Shown here: positions 51,561 through 60,986 of the stretch, piece by piece
Position numbering within the stretch: position 1 is the stretch's first letter
Layout of the letters: each line of letters opens with the position of its first letter
Source: a virus
Virus record (IMG/VR): IMGVR_UViG_3300032282_001105
Coordinates: 1 to 64,000 of that record
DNA: 64,000 nt
Reading direction: 5' to 3' (one strand)
Position numbers and translations under genes: made by a program
Notes under the pieces: generated by a model
What the model saw: only the letters and a program-made list of their open reading frames with translations
Told to the model about the DNA's origin: nothing
Database searches by the model: none

Positions 51561-52774
51561 TGGATAGTACTACATATTGTCCTATGCCATGGATGCATTT
51601 GCACGTTTCTGTAACAGGAGGTGTGCAACCTTGCTGTATTGGGAAACAAATAGGAGATATACAAAAAAATAGTTTAGAAGATATTTGGAATAATGATGAG
51701 ATGAAAGATATTCGTCTAAAGATGTTAAACAATGAAAAACCTAAACAATGTTCTGAATGCTATAATCGTGAAGATTTAGGCTCTGCGTCACTTAGAATAA
51801 CCTCAATACATAACTACGCAAATTTAGTTGACCCTATCAATGACACACAAGCTGATGGATCATTAACAGAAATGAAATTACGTTATGTTGATTTTAGATT
51901 CAATAATCTTTGTAATTTTAAATGTAGAATTTGTAACCCAGTGTACAGTTCAAACATAGGCTCAGAAATAGTAAACTTTCACAAAATAGATTTAATAAAC
52001 GTTGTCAATAAGAATGGTCCAATCCTATATGAGGAAATGAAAAAGCAATATGATAATGTTAAAAAGATATATTTTGCAGGTGGCGAACCTATTATGCAAC
52101 GGGAACATTTTCAAGTACTAAAAGATTTAATTGAAAGCGATAGAGCAAAAGACATTGAATTGATTTATAGCACTAATGGGAGTAGATTTAAAAATGGTTT
52201 GGGCAATATGTTTGAATATTGGTCTCATTTTAAAAAAGTAGAAATAGTATTCTCATTAGATGGATATGGTTCTGCCGCAGAATATTGGCGTTCGGGCACA
52301 AATTGGGAAGAAGTAGAAGAAAATATAAAACATACAAAAAACTATCCTAATATTGTAGTAAAAGTCAATAGCGTAATAGGTTGGCCTAATATTTTTAATT
52401 GGATTAATTTTATAAAATATGCGTTAGAGACAGAGTTAATTGACGATCTTTTAAGTGCAATTGAAGTTATCCCTATTAATGATCCATATTGTTATGCACT
52501 AAGCGGTGTTCCTGAATTTAAGAAAAAAGAAATTATCAATGAATTAGAAAAATTTAAATATTACGTATGGGCATTTGCTTCACGTGTAAAATATACAAAA
52601 CCCGCAGATTTATTAATGTGCATAGATGTTTTAATTAAAAGTGTAAACATTTCTGATACGCCATTTATAAAAAAACATTTCATAGTAAAAAATACAAAAC
52701 TAGATACTTGGAGGGGTGAAGATTTCTTTACCGCATTTCCAGAACACGAAGATATGAGACCTTATATAACATGA
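51560..52774 (+). CDS. Radical SAM enzyme 4 of 10, twitch-like N-terminus (type B)
   Basis: 404 residues. Type B cysteine domain: C7 (CPMPWMHLHV), paired C25-C26 (GVQPCCIG), C64 and C67 (CSEC). Core CNFKCRIC at 118-125; AGGEPIM. In type B the CC pair stands where type A has C-(H/Y)-H. The 'C-PW-H-...-G-x-x-PCC' start is a typical N-terminal twitch signature. It overlaps the upstream gene by one base and the downstream gene by four. Confidence 0.85.
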   Translation: MDSTTYCPMPWMHLHVSVTGGVQPCCIGKQIGDIQKNSLEDIWNNDEMKDIRLKMLNNEKPKQCSECYNREDLGSASLRITSIHNYANLVDPINDTQADGSLTEMKLRYVDFRFNNLCNFKCRICNPVYSSNIGSEIVNFHKIDLINVVNKNGPILYEEMKKQYDNVKKIYFAGGEPIMQREHFQVLKDLIESDRAKDIELIYSTNGSRFKNGLGNMFEYWSHFKKVEIVFSLDGYGSAAEYWRSGTNWEEVEENIKHTKNYPNIVVKVNSVIGWPNIFNWINFIKYALETELIDDLLSAIEVIPINDPYCYALSGVPEFKKKEIINELEKFKYYVWAFASRVKYTKPADLLMCIDVLIKSVNISDTPFIKKHFIVKNTKLDTWRGEDFFTAFPEHEDMRPYIT

Positions 52775-54153
52775 ATAAAATAGTACCTATATGGGAACAC
52801 GGACGAATTAGTCCAGATAGTCCTAATAAAGTTTTCTGTATGGCTCCTTGGACACATACTTACATATCACCTCAATCTGAACGTAGAATGTGTTGTGCTT
52901 CACGTGAGGAACATAGCTTTCAAAAGCAATATATTGATAGTAGCAATGATTCAAAGTATGGAGCTGTTACTGAGAGTAAAACAGCATTAGATGATTATAA
53001 TCCAGTTTCATTAAAAGAACATTGGAATAGTGATTATATGAAAAATATACGCCGCAAATTAATGGCTGGTGAAGAAATACCACAATGTGATGTATGTAAC
53101 AAAGACTTGTTAAGTCAAAGTTCATATCGTCAGTGGTTTACTGGTAATTTGTTTATGGATAAGATACAAGAGGCATTCGATAAAACAGATGATACTGGAC
53201 ATACAACTATGGAAGCAATCAGTTTTGATTATCGTTTCAGTAATCTATGTAATTTTAAATGTCGTATGTGCGGTGAACAATTAAGTTCTACTTGGGAAAC
53301 TGAGAAAAAGATTAACAATCTTTGGAGCCCAAAGAATCAATCATTTATGATTCCAGAAATTAAATCTGCTATGCAAACATTCCAAGATGAAGTCGTAGAG
53401 CCTGAATTCCGTGATGCGATTAGTCGTGGTATAGTAGAAGAATGCTATTGGGTAGGCGGTGAACCGTTAATGTACGATGTTCATTGGTGGGCATTAGAAG
53501 AAATGCTAAAGAACGGGTCAGCAAAAGATTGTTATATGCGTTATAATAGCAATTTAAGTCGTGTACAGTTCGGTCAAAAAAATCTATACGACTATCTACC
53601 TCACTTTAAAGATTGGTTAATGTGTGCAAGTATTGATGGCACGGGTAAGATAGGTGAATATATTCGTACAGGTTTAAAATGGGATCAATGGTTAGAAAAT
53701 TTTAAACAGGGACTTGAGTTACCGGGCGGTCATGATAAAATGATGATTGACTTGACCATCACAGGTCCGGGTATGTTCAGTCTTAAAGATTTGTTTGACT
53801 TAAGTCAGGAACTTGATGTACGTATTGAAACTAAGATTATGTTTGCCTTTCACGCAGATATAATGTTTACTGCAATGGCTTGGCCAAGACATATATTAAA
53901 TAATATAATTGATGATTTGCTAGCGTATATGGAGCCAAAAGCAACACGTAAACAAGAAACATTAATTAACACACTAAAGTCTATGAAAACTAGACAAAAT
54001 CACGAAGAAGCGTTTCCAGAAACATATAAAACGGCTGCATTGAATGGTAAAAATTGGCTAAAAAGATTGGAGATCATTCGCAAAGATACATATACTATTG
54101 AAGATATATATTCTGAAAATAAAGAACTAATAACATGGTGGAACAACATATGA
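52771..54153 (+). CDS. Radical SAM enzyme 5 of 10, twitch-like N-terminus (type B)
   Basis: 460 residues. Cysteines C23 (CMAPWTHTY), C41-C42 (RMCCASRE), C106 and C109 (CDVC), with a longer ~60-residue spacer than the other type B members. Core CNFKCRMC at 160-167; VGGEPLM. Position after the third core cysteine is Gly-Glu instead of the common Asn-Pro or Ser-Pro. Starts in an ATGA overlap with enzyme 4. Confidence 0.85.
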   Translation: MNKIVPIWEHGRISPDSPNKVFCMAPWTHTYISPQSERRMCCASREEHSFQKQYIDSSNDSKYGAVTESKTALDDYNPVSLKEHWNSDYMKNIRRKLMAGEEIPQCDVCNKDLLSQSSYRQWFTGNLFMDKIQEAFDKTDDTGHTTMEAISFDYRFSNLCNFKCRMCGEQLSSTWETEKKINNLWSPKNQSFMIPEIKSAMQTFQDEVVEPEFRDAISRGIVEECYWVGGEPLMYDVHWWALEEMLKNGSAKDCYMRYNSNLSRVQFGQKNLYDYLPHFKDWLMCASIDGTGKIGEYIRTGLKWDQWLENFKQGLELPGGHDKMMIDLTITGPGMFSLKDLFDLSQELDVRIETKIMFAFHADIMFTAMAWPRHILNNIIDDLLAYMEPKATRKQETLINTLKSMKTRQNHEEAFPETYKTAALNGKNWLKRLEIIRKDTYTIEDIYSENKELITWWNNI

Positions 54154-55412
54154 ACGAAACTAAAAAGGTATTTCCTATTAATACCGCAACTGCTTGTCAA
54201 TACAAATGGACTTGGAGTACAATCTATCTATCGCAGGGACAAACTAATAGTTGTCACCGAGTTGGTGGCGGGCATTTAGACGCTTGGAACTTTAAGAACT
54301 TTCATAACTTGCCCGAAAAAATACGTGATAGAAAATTGATGTTAGAGGGTAAATGGCCTGATAATGAATGTAACTATTGTAAACGTATTGAAGACGCGGG
54401 TGGACTAAGTGAACGTAACGGATACATTAATACGTTGGATATGGTTCCACCTGAATTGGATACTGATCCGACAGCAGTTGAAGTTACTCCTCGTATTTTA
54501 GAGATTTACTTTAGTAACTTGTGTAATCAGTCTTGTGTCTACTGTTCACCTATGTTCAGTTCTGTAATTGAGAATGAGTTACGTAAACACGGCCCGTTAA
54601 GCAAACGTTATTTCTTAGATGGTACTTGGGAACAAAATCCTTTATATGAACAGTGGAAGCGTGAGTTCTGGGAATGGATGCACGAAAACTCAACACACTT
54701 ATATGATTTCCAAGTACTTGGTGGTGAGCCAATGTTCCAACCAGAGTTTCAAGAGTGTTTAGACTTTTTTGAAGAAACAGAAAATCCTAACTTGAATTGG
54801 AAAATGTTTAGTAATTTAAAACACGACCATGAACAGTTTAAAGTAAAAATCAACAAGATGGCTTCATTAATTCAACGTAAGAAAATGAAACGTATTGAAA
54901 TTGTTGCTAGTATTGATTGCTGGGGAGATGAACAAGAATACGCTAGAAATGGTATGAGTTTAGCTAATTGGGAAAAGAACTTTAACTACTTGTTAGAAGT
55001 ACCTGAAATTAGTATATTCATTCAATCTACTATCTCTCCTATTACTGCACCTACTGCATATCAATTAGTAGATAAAGTAATTGAGTGGAATAAGAAAAAA
55101 CAAATTCATCAAGGTTGGAATGTTGTCGCTAACCCTCCATTCTTAGATCCAAGTGTGTTTGGTCATTACTTGACAGACTATATGGACAAGTTAGCAGAAT
55201 CAGCACAGTCATTGAAACGTCCGCATTTCCCTGACATTAGTTATTTGGATGGATTCGTAACTCAAATTAAGAGTGCACCGGTTAACCTTGAAATGATGCG
55301 TGAGTTAAGAGATTACTTAGATGGTCTTGATGCACGTAGAAATCAAAATTGGCGTAGTATCTATCCTTGGATGGATGAGATTATGACTAAAGAATTGGGA
55401 CCTAAAGAATGA
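54150..55412 (+). CDS. Radical SAM enzyme 6 of 10, twitch-like N-terminus (type A, divergent)
   Basis: 420 residues from the ATG at 54150, chosen because it forms the ATGA overlap seen across this operon; an ATG five codons earlier is possible. Cysteines C16 (CQYKW), C35 (SCHRVGGGH), C74 and C77 (CNYC). The histidine after C35 is kept but the usual HPP is lost. Core CNQSCVYC at 125-132; LGGEPMF. C-terminal GLDARRNQNWRSIYPW matches the shared end motif. Confidence 0.85.
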   Translation: MNETKKVFPINTATACQYKWTWSTIYLSQGQTNSCHRVGGGHLDAWNFKNFHNLPEKIRDRKLMLEGKWPDNECNYCKRIEDAGGLSERNGYINTLDMVPPELDTDPTAVEVTPRILEIYFSNLCNQSCVYCSPMFSSVIENELRKHGPLSKRYFLDGTWEQNPLYEQWKREFWEWMHENSTHLYDFQVLGGEPMFQPEFQECLDFFEETENPNLNWKMFSNLKHDHEQFKVKINKMASLIQRKKMKRIEIVASIDCWGDEQEYARNGMSLANWEKNFNYLLEVPEISIFIQSTISPITAPTAYQLVDKVIEWNKKKQIHQGWNVVANPPFLDPSVFGHYLTDYMDKLAESAQSLKRPHFPDISYLDGFVTQIKSAPVNLEMMRELRDYLDGLDARRNQNWRSIYPWMDEIMTKELGPKE

Positions 55413-56599
55413 GTACATACTGCTCACTTCCTTGGATACACTTAGCAACGCACCCTCACGGGGGTGCGACTCTTTGCTGTGTAAGTGACCATAGAAATGC
55501 GGCAAGTAGTGCAAGAAATTTTGAACCATTACGTTACTTAGATGTAAATTCATCTACGATTGACAACATAATGAATAGTGATTACTTTAAGCAAACCAGA
55601 TTGGAAATGCTGAATAATCAAGTTCCGCACGCCTGCCAACGTTGTTTTACTGAAGAATCAAATGGTGTACGCAGTAAGCGAGTAGAAGAAAATGAAAGAC
55701 TAGGTTTTACTGAAGATATGGCACGTGCTATTACACGAAGTGATGGTACTATTCCTGTTAATTTTAAATTTGTTGAGTTACGTTTGGGTAACCTGTGTAA
55801 TCTTAAATGTAGAACCTGTAACCCAATGAGTAGTACTAATTGGATTCAGCCATATCAAAAACTACAAGAAGAATTAAAGTTTGTTACTCACTATGATAGA
55901 AAGATTAACAGTTCTTGGACAGAGAGTGATGAATTCTGGGATGACTTATTTCAACATAGCGAAGATTTACAGTTAATATATGTTAACGGTGGTGAACCTA
56001 CATTGGTTGAAAAGCATTGGAAATATTTAGAAGAACTTATTAAACGTGGGTTAAACAAGCAAATTACCTTATGGTATAATATCAATATGACTAACTTGCC
56101 TGACGATCTTATTGAATTGTGGAAACAATTTAAAAAAGTTCAGGTTACTTGTAGTATAGATGATTTGGGTGAACGCAATGATTATATTCGTGCAGGATCT
56201 GAATGGGATACTATAATTAATAACTTAGATAAGATACAGTCTTATCCTTGGATTGAAGCTAGCGTATGTCAAACAGTAAGTTGGATGAATGTTTATTATA
56301 TCAATGATTTTATAAAATATATGCGTTCACGCAACCTGCACGTACATTTAAATTATGTATACGATCCGGAGTTTTTATCACTTAAAGCATTGCCTGTACA
56401 TTTGAAACAAATTGTATTAGATAGATGTACTGATTTAAACGAGTGGGAATTGAACAGCTTGCGTAGTCAATTTATTGACCAACCTGATATGACAGTATTT
56501 CGTCAAGGTGTTGAATATAACAATTGGTTAGACAATAACAATCGCACTTCATTTGCTAAAGTGTTTCCAGAATGGTATGAAATACTTAAAGGCGTTTAA
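55409..56599 (+). CDS. Radical SAM enzyme 7 of 10, twitch-like N-terminus (type B)
   Basis: 396 residues. Cysteines C5 (CSLPWIHLAT), C23-C24 (TLCCVSDH), C76 and C79 (CQRC). Core CNLKCRTC at 130-137; NGGEPTL. The opening 'HPHGG' segment and PW motif are the clearest N-terminal twitch signature in the set. Ends in NRTSFAKVFPEW, like the other members. ATGA overlap with enzyme 6 upstream; enzyme 8 begins directly after its stop. Confidence 0.85.
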   Translation: MSTYCSLPWIHLATHPHGGATLCCVSDHRNAASSARNFEPLRYLDVNSSTIDNIMNSDYFKQTRLEMLNNQVPHACQRCFTEESNGVRSKRVEENERLGFTEDMARAITRSDGTIPVNFKFVELRLGNLCNLKCRTCNPMSSTNWIQPYQKLQEELKFVTHYDRKINSSWTESDEFWDDLFQHSEDLQLIYVNGGEPTLVEKHWKYLEELIKRGLNKQITLWYNINMTNLPDDLIELWKQFKKVQVTCSIDDLGERNDYIRAGSEWDTIINNLDKIQSYPWIEASVCQTVSWMNVYYINDFIKYMRSRNLHVHLNYVYDPEFLSLKALPVHLKQIVLDRCTDLNEWELNSLRSQFIDQPDMTVFRQGVEYNNWLDNNNRTSFAKVFPEWYEILKGV

Positions 56600-57763
56600 A
56601 TGGATTTAACTAGATTTAAAGAGTGCCCTGCAATAAAAAATTCAGTATATGTAGATAATCAAAGCAAGGTAGCACCTTGCTGTTATTTTAAATCTAAACT
56701 ACCAATTGAAGTGTTAAGTGATTGGAACAACTACCAAACTGAGCTTGCAAAAATTGATATAGAGACAGGTTGTGAGCATTGCATTAAATTAGAAAATTCC
56801 GGAGTAGAAGAATCACATCGCAATCGTTTTGTGCATAGATATAAAAGTGTTCTTAAGAAAGATGAGCTAGAAATATCTATCAGTGTAGATAATGTATGCA
56901 ATCTTAAATGCACTACTTGCAATCCTATTAATAGTTCTTTATGGCTGGGTGACGCTATAAAATTAAACAGTTTAAACCCTAATTATAATTTAGATCAATT
57001 TTTATCAGGGTTTAAAGATGGGAACTTTAAGTTAGATATTTGTAAAAAGATAATTGAGTCATACGAAAAAGATATTACGGTTATTCTATATGGTGGAGAA
57101 CCCACAATCAATAACGCCGTCATTGACTTTTTAGAGTGGTTGACAGAATTACCTAATGCACATTTAATATCAATAACGTTTATAACAAATGGCACTACTG
57201 TTCCTAAAAATATTGAAAATTATATTAATAAATTTAAAATGATTGATATAAATTTAAGTCTTGATTCAATAAACGAAAGAAGCGATTTTTTGCGTTTCCG
57301 TAGTCAATGGAAAGAACTTGAACAGAACGCAATAGTTTATGATTTATTAGCTTTAAAGTATAAAAATTTTGAATATAGGATACATCTTACTTTATCATTG
57401 TTAAACGTTTATTATTTTTATGAATTTTGTAATTGGGTAAATAATACTTTAAACAACGTTGAAGTTATATTTACAAAGTTAATTGGACCTAGACACCTGT
57501 CTTTAGATTTATTGAATCCAAAACAAAAACAAATAGTGATAAATCATAATTTAAACTTACTTAATAAAATTGAATCTAAGGGTTTACAAAATATCAACCA
57601 GACAATTAAAAATTATGAACAAATGGTAGAAACTTACATAGCTGATGTATATAAAGATGGATTAACACCAACTTTAGATTTTTTAACTAACTTAGATGAT
57701 ATCCGATCTACTGCTTATAAAGTAACATTTCCTGAGATAGTAGAAATTTTAAATAATGAATAA
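56600..57763 (+). CDS. Radical SAM enzyme 8 of 10, twitch-like N-terminus (type B, shortest)
   Basis: 387 residues. Cysteines C9 (CPAIKNSVYV), C27-C28 (APCCYF), C58 and C61 (CEHC). Core CNLKCTTC at 100-107; YGGEPTI. It lacks the PW of other type B members and its DNA is more AT-rich to the eye, with many Asn/Ile/Lys codons, so it may have a separate history. Overlaps enzyme 9 by eight bases. Confidence 0.85.
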   Translation: MDLTRFKECPAIKNSVYVDNQSKVAPCCYFKSKLPIEVLSDWNNYQTELAKIDIETGCEHCIKLENSGVEESHRNRFVHRYKSVLKKDELEISISVDNVCNLKCTTCNPINSSLWLGDAIKLNSLNPNYNLDQFLSGFKDGNFKLDICKKIIESYEKDITVILYGGEPTINNAVIDFLEWLTELPNAHLISITFITNGTTVPKNIENYINKFKMIDINLSLDSINERSDFLRFRSQWKELEQNAIVYDLLALKYKNFEYRIHLTLSLLNVYYFYEFCNWVNNTLNNVEVIFTKLIGPRHLSLDLLNPKQKQIVINHNLNLLNKIESKGLQNINQTIKNYEQMVETYIADVYKDGLTPTLDFLTNLDDIRSTAYKVTFPEIVEILNNE

Positions 57764-58994
57764 GAAACTGTTACAAGACCTTAGAAATCAAACAAGTCAA
57801 ACATTATGTTTGGCTAAATTCCACGAATCTACTATATGGTTATACGAAAGTAAGATTGCAAGTTGCCATCATACACCTTTTCTGTTAACAGGCAATGATA
57901 CATTAACATTTTATAATCCTGAAGGTAGACGACAGCAACAGTATTCTATGCTTAAGGGTAATAAACCAGATGAATGCAACTATTGCTGGAAACTTGAAGC
58001 ACAAGATGTTGTTAGTGATAGAGAAAAGAAATCCCTAGCATTTAACTCATCATTAACAGCAGAACAATATTTAGATAAGACATATCCATTTAAACCCAAA
58101 GCACTTGAGCTTGCATTCCAGAACACGTGTAATTTAGCTTGTAGTTACTGTAGCCCTAGTTTTAGTACTGAATGGGAGAATGATATACGCTTGAAGGGCA
58201 ACTATGAGAATATCACTACTGATAAAAAGATGCATTACCAGCGCGGTATTGATAATCGCACTCCGGTAGATATGACATTGTTTTGGGAGTGGTTCAATGA
58301 TATTGCTCCTGAGTTAGAAAGTATACGTATCACAGGTGGCGAGCCACTATTACACGAAGATACATTTGCTACATTTGCTAAAATGATTGAGGTTAATCCT
58401 AATGTAGAATGTGTTGTGCATACAAATATGTGTCAGAAGCCATTGGTGGTACAACGTTTTATTGATGGTATCTCTAAGTTAAACAACGTAAGACTCAACA
58501 TAAGTAATGAAAGTGCAGGAGAGGTCGCAGAGTTTATACGTGATGGTATGGTATATAGTGATTGGCTTAGAAACGTAACTGAAGTAGCTAAAACAAAAGC
58601 TACTATGAGTATAAGCACTACAATAACACCTATATCATTACTAGCACTAGACCAATTATATTTGGATATTATTGATATACGCAAACAAACAGGTAAGAAA
58701 GTAGATATCTCAATTAACTTTGCTACATACCCTGAGTTTCAAAGCTTGGCTGCTTTGTCAAGTGAAGAACGTGCTTTCTATTTAAACAAGTATACTAAGT
58801 TTTTTGAATCTATTGATTCATTGTTATTAGATAGTGAACGACATTCTGTTCCTAGATTTTTAACAATGTTAGATCCTAAATTAACACATACAGACAACTT
58901 AGCATATAGAAAAGACTCTGACAGTTTTTTTAAACAATATGTAATTAGAAGAAACAAGTCAATCAATTTTGCAGAACAGATTGGAACAAGATGA
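57756..58994 (+). CDS. Radical SAM enzyme 9 of 10, twitch-like N-terminus (type A)
   Basis: 412 residues. Cysteines C18 (CLAKF), C37 (SCHHTP), C74 and C77 (CNYCWKLE). Core CNLACSYC at 125-132; TGGEPLL. Resembles enzymes 1-3 but with a shorter middle; ends in a VIRRNKSINFAEQ version of the shared end motif. ATGA overlap with enzyme 10. Confidence 0.85.
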   Translation: MNKKLLQDLRNQTSQTLCLAKFHESTIWLYESKIASCHHTPFLLTGNDTLTFYNPEGRRQQQYSMLKGNKPDECNYCWKLEAQDVVSDREKKSLAFNSSLTAEQYLDKTYPFKPKALELAFQNTCNLACSYCSPSFSTEWENDIRLKGNYENITTDKKMHYQRGIDNRTPVDMTLFWEWFNDIAPELESIRITGGEPLLHEDTFATFAKMIEVNPNVECVVHTNMCQKPLVVQRFIDGISKLNNVRLNISNESAGEVAEFIRDGMVYSDWLRNVTEVAKTKATMSISTTITPISLLALDQLYLDIIDIRKQTGKKVDISINFATYPEFQSLAALSSEERAFYLNKYTKFFESIDSLLLDSERHSVPRFLTMLDPKLTHTDNLAYRKDSDSFFKQYVIRRNKSINFAEQIGTR

Positions 58995-60166
58995 AAGACG
59001 CACCAAAGAATTTATGTAGTCTATTATGGACAGGGTTTAGCAATGAACCTGATGGTCGTGTTCAACCTTGTTGTCTATATAAAGGATACATTGAAGAAGA
59101 TGGAAAGCCAATGTATGTACAAACACATTCAGTAGATGAAATATTTCATAGTAAATATATGAAAAACTTGCGTACACAGTTTAGAAATAATGAGCGTCCT
59201 GCAGGATGTAGCACGTGTTGGACTGACGAAGATAACAACTATGACAGTAAACGTGTAATATATAACACCAAGATACATCATAATTTTGGTATTAATTGGA
59301 CAATTGAGCCAGTTGAAATAACAGAGTTTCAACTTATCATTAGCAATAGTTGTAATTTAAAGTGTCGCAGTTGCACACCAAGCCATAGTAGTCAATGGCA
59401 ACAAGAAATGAAAATGTTAACTGGGTCTACTGGTTACGAAATGCCACACGGACAGTCAGCAGAAGAAGCCGGTAAATTATGGTTAGATAGACATCGTTGG
59501 TACAAGAATCTAAAACGTTTAGAAGTTGTAGGTGGAGAACCATTCTATGTTAAACAATGGCATACTATGTTCAATGAGTTAATTGATTTGGGTTATAGTA
59601 AAAACATTGATATTACATTAACAACTAATTGTACACTATTCTTTCCTGAGTTGATAACTAGAATAGCTGAAAATTTTAAATCAGTTTCGATTGGTTTGAG
59701 TATAGATGGCATAGGATCAACGTATGAATATATGAGACATTTGGGTAAATGGCCAATCGTGTATGATAATATGAAAAAATATCACGAATTGACTGATAGA
59801 ATTAATATTCAGTTAAACCTGACTATTAGTTGGCTGAATGTATTAGAAGTACCGGAGTTACACGAATTGATTAGTAATGAATTCCCTAAATTTAAAATAT
59901 GGAACAATCTTGTACATTATCCTCAGCATCTTTGTGTATGGGCAATACCTGAAGAATTAAAGAAAGCAGTATCGGATAAGTGGGATAAATATCAATGGAA
60001 AAACGAGTATAAAGATACTATGCAAGGTGTATTAAATTATATGAATAGCAAATCAACTACAAATGAAGAATTCAAAAAGAATTTAAAAATAATTTATAAG
60101 ACCGATGAATTTAGAAAAGAAAACATCACACAATCTATACCAGCACTACAGGAATTTTTAAAGTGA
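58991..60166 (+). CDS. Radical SAM enzyme 10 of 10, twitch-like N-terminus (type B)
   Basis: 391 residues. Cysteines C9 (CSLLWTGFSN), C27-C28 (VQPCCLYKG), C73 and C76 (CSTC). Core CNLKCRSC at 121-128; VGGEPFY. EPDGRVQPCC is a textbook N-terminal twitch signature. It starts at an ATGA overlap and its stop contains the GTG start of the following hydrolase (GTGA), linking the radical SAM series to the SGNH and carbamoyl genes. Confidence 0.85.
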   Translation: MKDAPKNLCSLLWTGFSNEPDGRVQPCCLYKGYIEEDGKPMYVQTHSVDEIFHSKYMKNLRTQFRNNERPAGCSTCWTDEDNNYDSKRVIYNTKIHHNFGINWTIEPVEITEFQLIISNSCNLKCRSCTPSHSSQWQQEMKMLTGSTGYEMPHGQSAEEAGKLWLDRHRWYKNLKRLEVVGGEPFYVKQWHTMFNELIDLGYSKNIDITLTTNCTLFFPELITRIAENFKSVSIGLSIDGIGSTYEYMRHLGKWPIVYDNMKKYHELTDRINIQLNLTISWLNVLEVPELHELISNEFPKFKIWNNLVHYPQHLCVWAIPEELKKAVSDKWDKYQWKNEYKDTMQGVLNYMNSKSTTNEEFKKNLKIIYKTDEFRKENITQSIPALQEFLK

Positions 60167-60885
60167 AGAATATTTTAGTTTTAGGAGATAGTTTTTCATA
60201 TGGTCAGGGTTGTTCAGACAGACCCACAACACGTGACGCAATAAGGGAAATAACACCTAGTGAATATTGCTGGCCATCTTTATTACGTAATGAATTGGAT
60301 CCAAAAGAATACAGAGTAATTAATTTGAGTAAAACCGGAAACTCATTACCGGGTATATTTTTAGATTTAATTCACTATGATGCCCATCATTCAAGTACAG
60401 ACCCTGTAAACTTAATTATATTTTCAGTCACTTCATTTGATAGACTATTAGTGGCAGACTCTGTAAAGCCGGATCTTACTACTAATTGGGTATTGAGTCA
60501 GGAATTTGAACTGAATGTTATATCAAAAGAATATGAAAACGCTAAACTTAGTTTTTTAAAATATTTATGGAATGATTCGTTATTATCTTTAAATGCAATA
60601 GTATACATTCACGCATTTTTTAGTTATGCAAAACTAAAAAATATTAAATGTTTATGGAGTACACCTGATAAACCAAATTTATATGGACAGGATAATTGGG
60701 TAGACTTTGTAAATGATTACTTTTTCGAACACCTATATAATTATGATTTTTCAGGAGAATACAATGATGCGTTTAATAAAACGTGTATTGTAGAAGATGG
60801 TCACCCTAATAATTTAGGACATCAATTGTACTATGAAAAAATAGTAAGACCTAAGATAATAAATTATATAAAGGAAAATCTATGA
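60163..60885 (+). CDS. SGNH/GDSL-type hydrolase or acyltransferase-like protein 1
   Basis: 240 residues from a GTG start that overlaps the upstream stop (GTGA). The nucleophile motif is LGDSFSYGQG with Ser10; block II is NLSKTGNSLPG; the C-terminal EDGHPNNLGH supplies His214. The acidic partner is one position off the usual DxxHP (Glu211-x-x-His214), so the triad may use glutamate. SGNH proteins remove or add O-acyl groups on sugars and similar. No signal peptide, so it acts in the cytoplasm. Next gene begins in an ATGA overlap. Confidence 0.75.
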   Translation: MKNILVLGDSFSYGQGCSDRPTTRDAIREITPSEYCWPSLLRNELDPKEYRVINLSKTGNSLPGIFLDLIHYDAHHSSTDPVNLIIFSVTSFDRLLVADSVKPDLTTNWVLSQEFELNVISKEYENAKLSFLKYLWNDSLLSLNAIVYIHAFFSYAKLKNIKCLWSTPDKPNLYGQDNWVDFVNDYFFEHLYNYDFSGEYNDAFNKTCIVEDGHPNNLGHQLYYEKIVRPKIINYIKENL

Positions 60886-60986
60886 TTAATTGGATAAAAA
60901 ATTTATACTACAAAATAAAAATGGAAATTCGTTATCGCAAACGATTAAAAGAAATGAAAAAACGAGATCCATTCATATACAAATGA
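60882..60986 (+). CDS. 34-residue basic peptide linking the two SGNH genes
   Basis: ATG at 60882 overlaps the upstream stop as ATGA; its own stop at 60984-60986 overlaps the next in-frame ATG at 60983 as ATGA. The peptide begins MINWIKNLYYKIKM and ends KKRDPFIYK; 12 of 34 residues are Lys or Arg. The first ~13 residues are amphipathic. The two exact stop-start overlaps argue strongly for translation. It might bind membrane, nucleic acid or the neighbouring enzymes, or be a substrate; nothing in the sequence decides. Confidence 0.6.
   Translation: MINWIKNLYYKIKMEIRYRKRLKEMKKRDPFIYK

Noticed and set aside
60890-60982. TTG-started N-terminal extension of SGNH protein 2
   Set aside because: The stretch overlaps the 34-residue peptide in another frame; the ATG at 60983 gives the stop-start overlap used throughout the operon.
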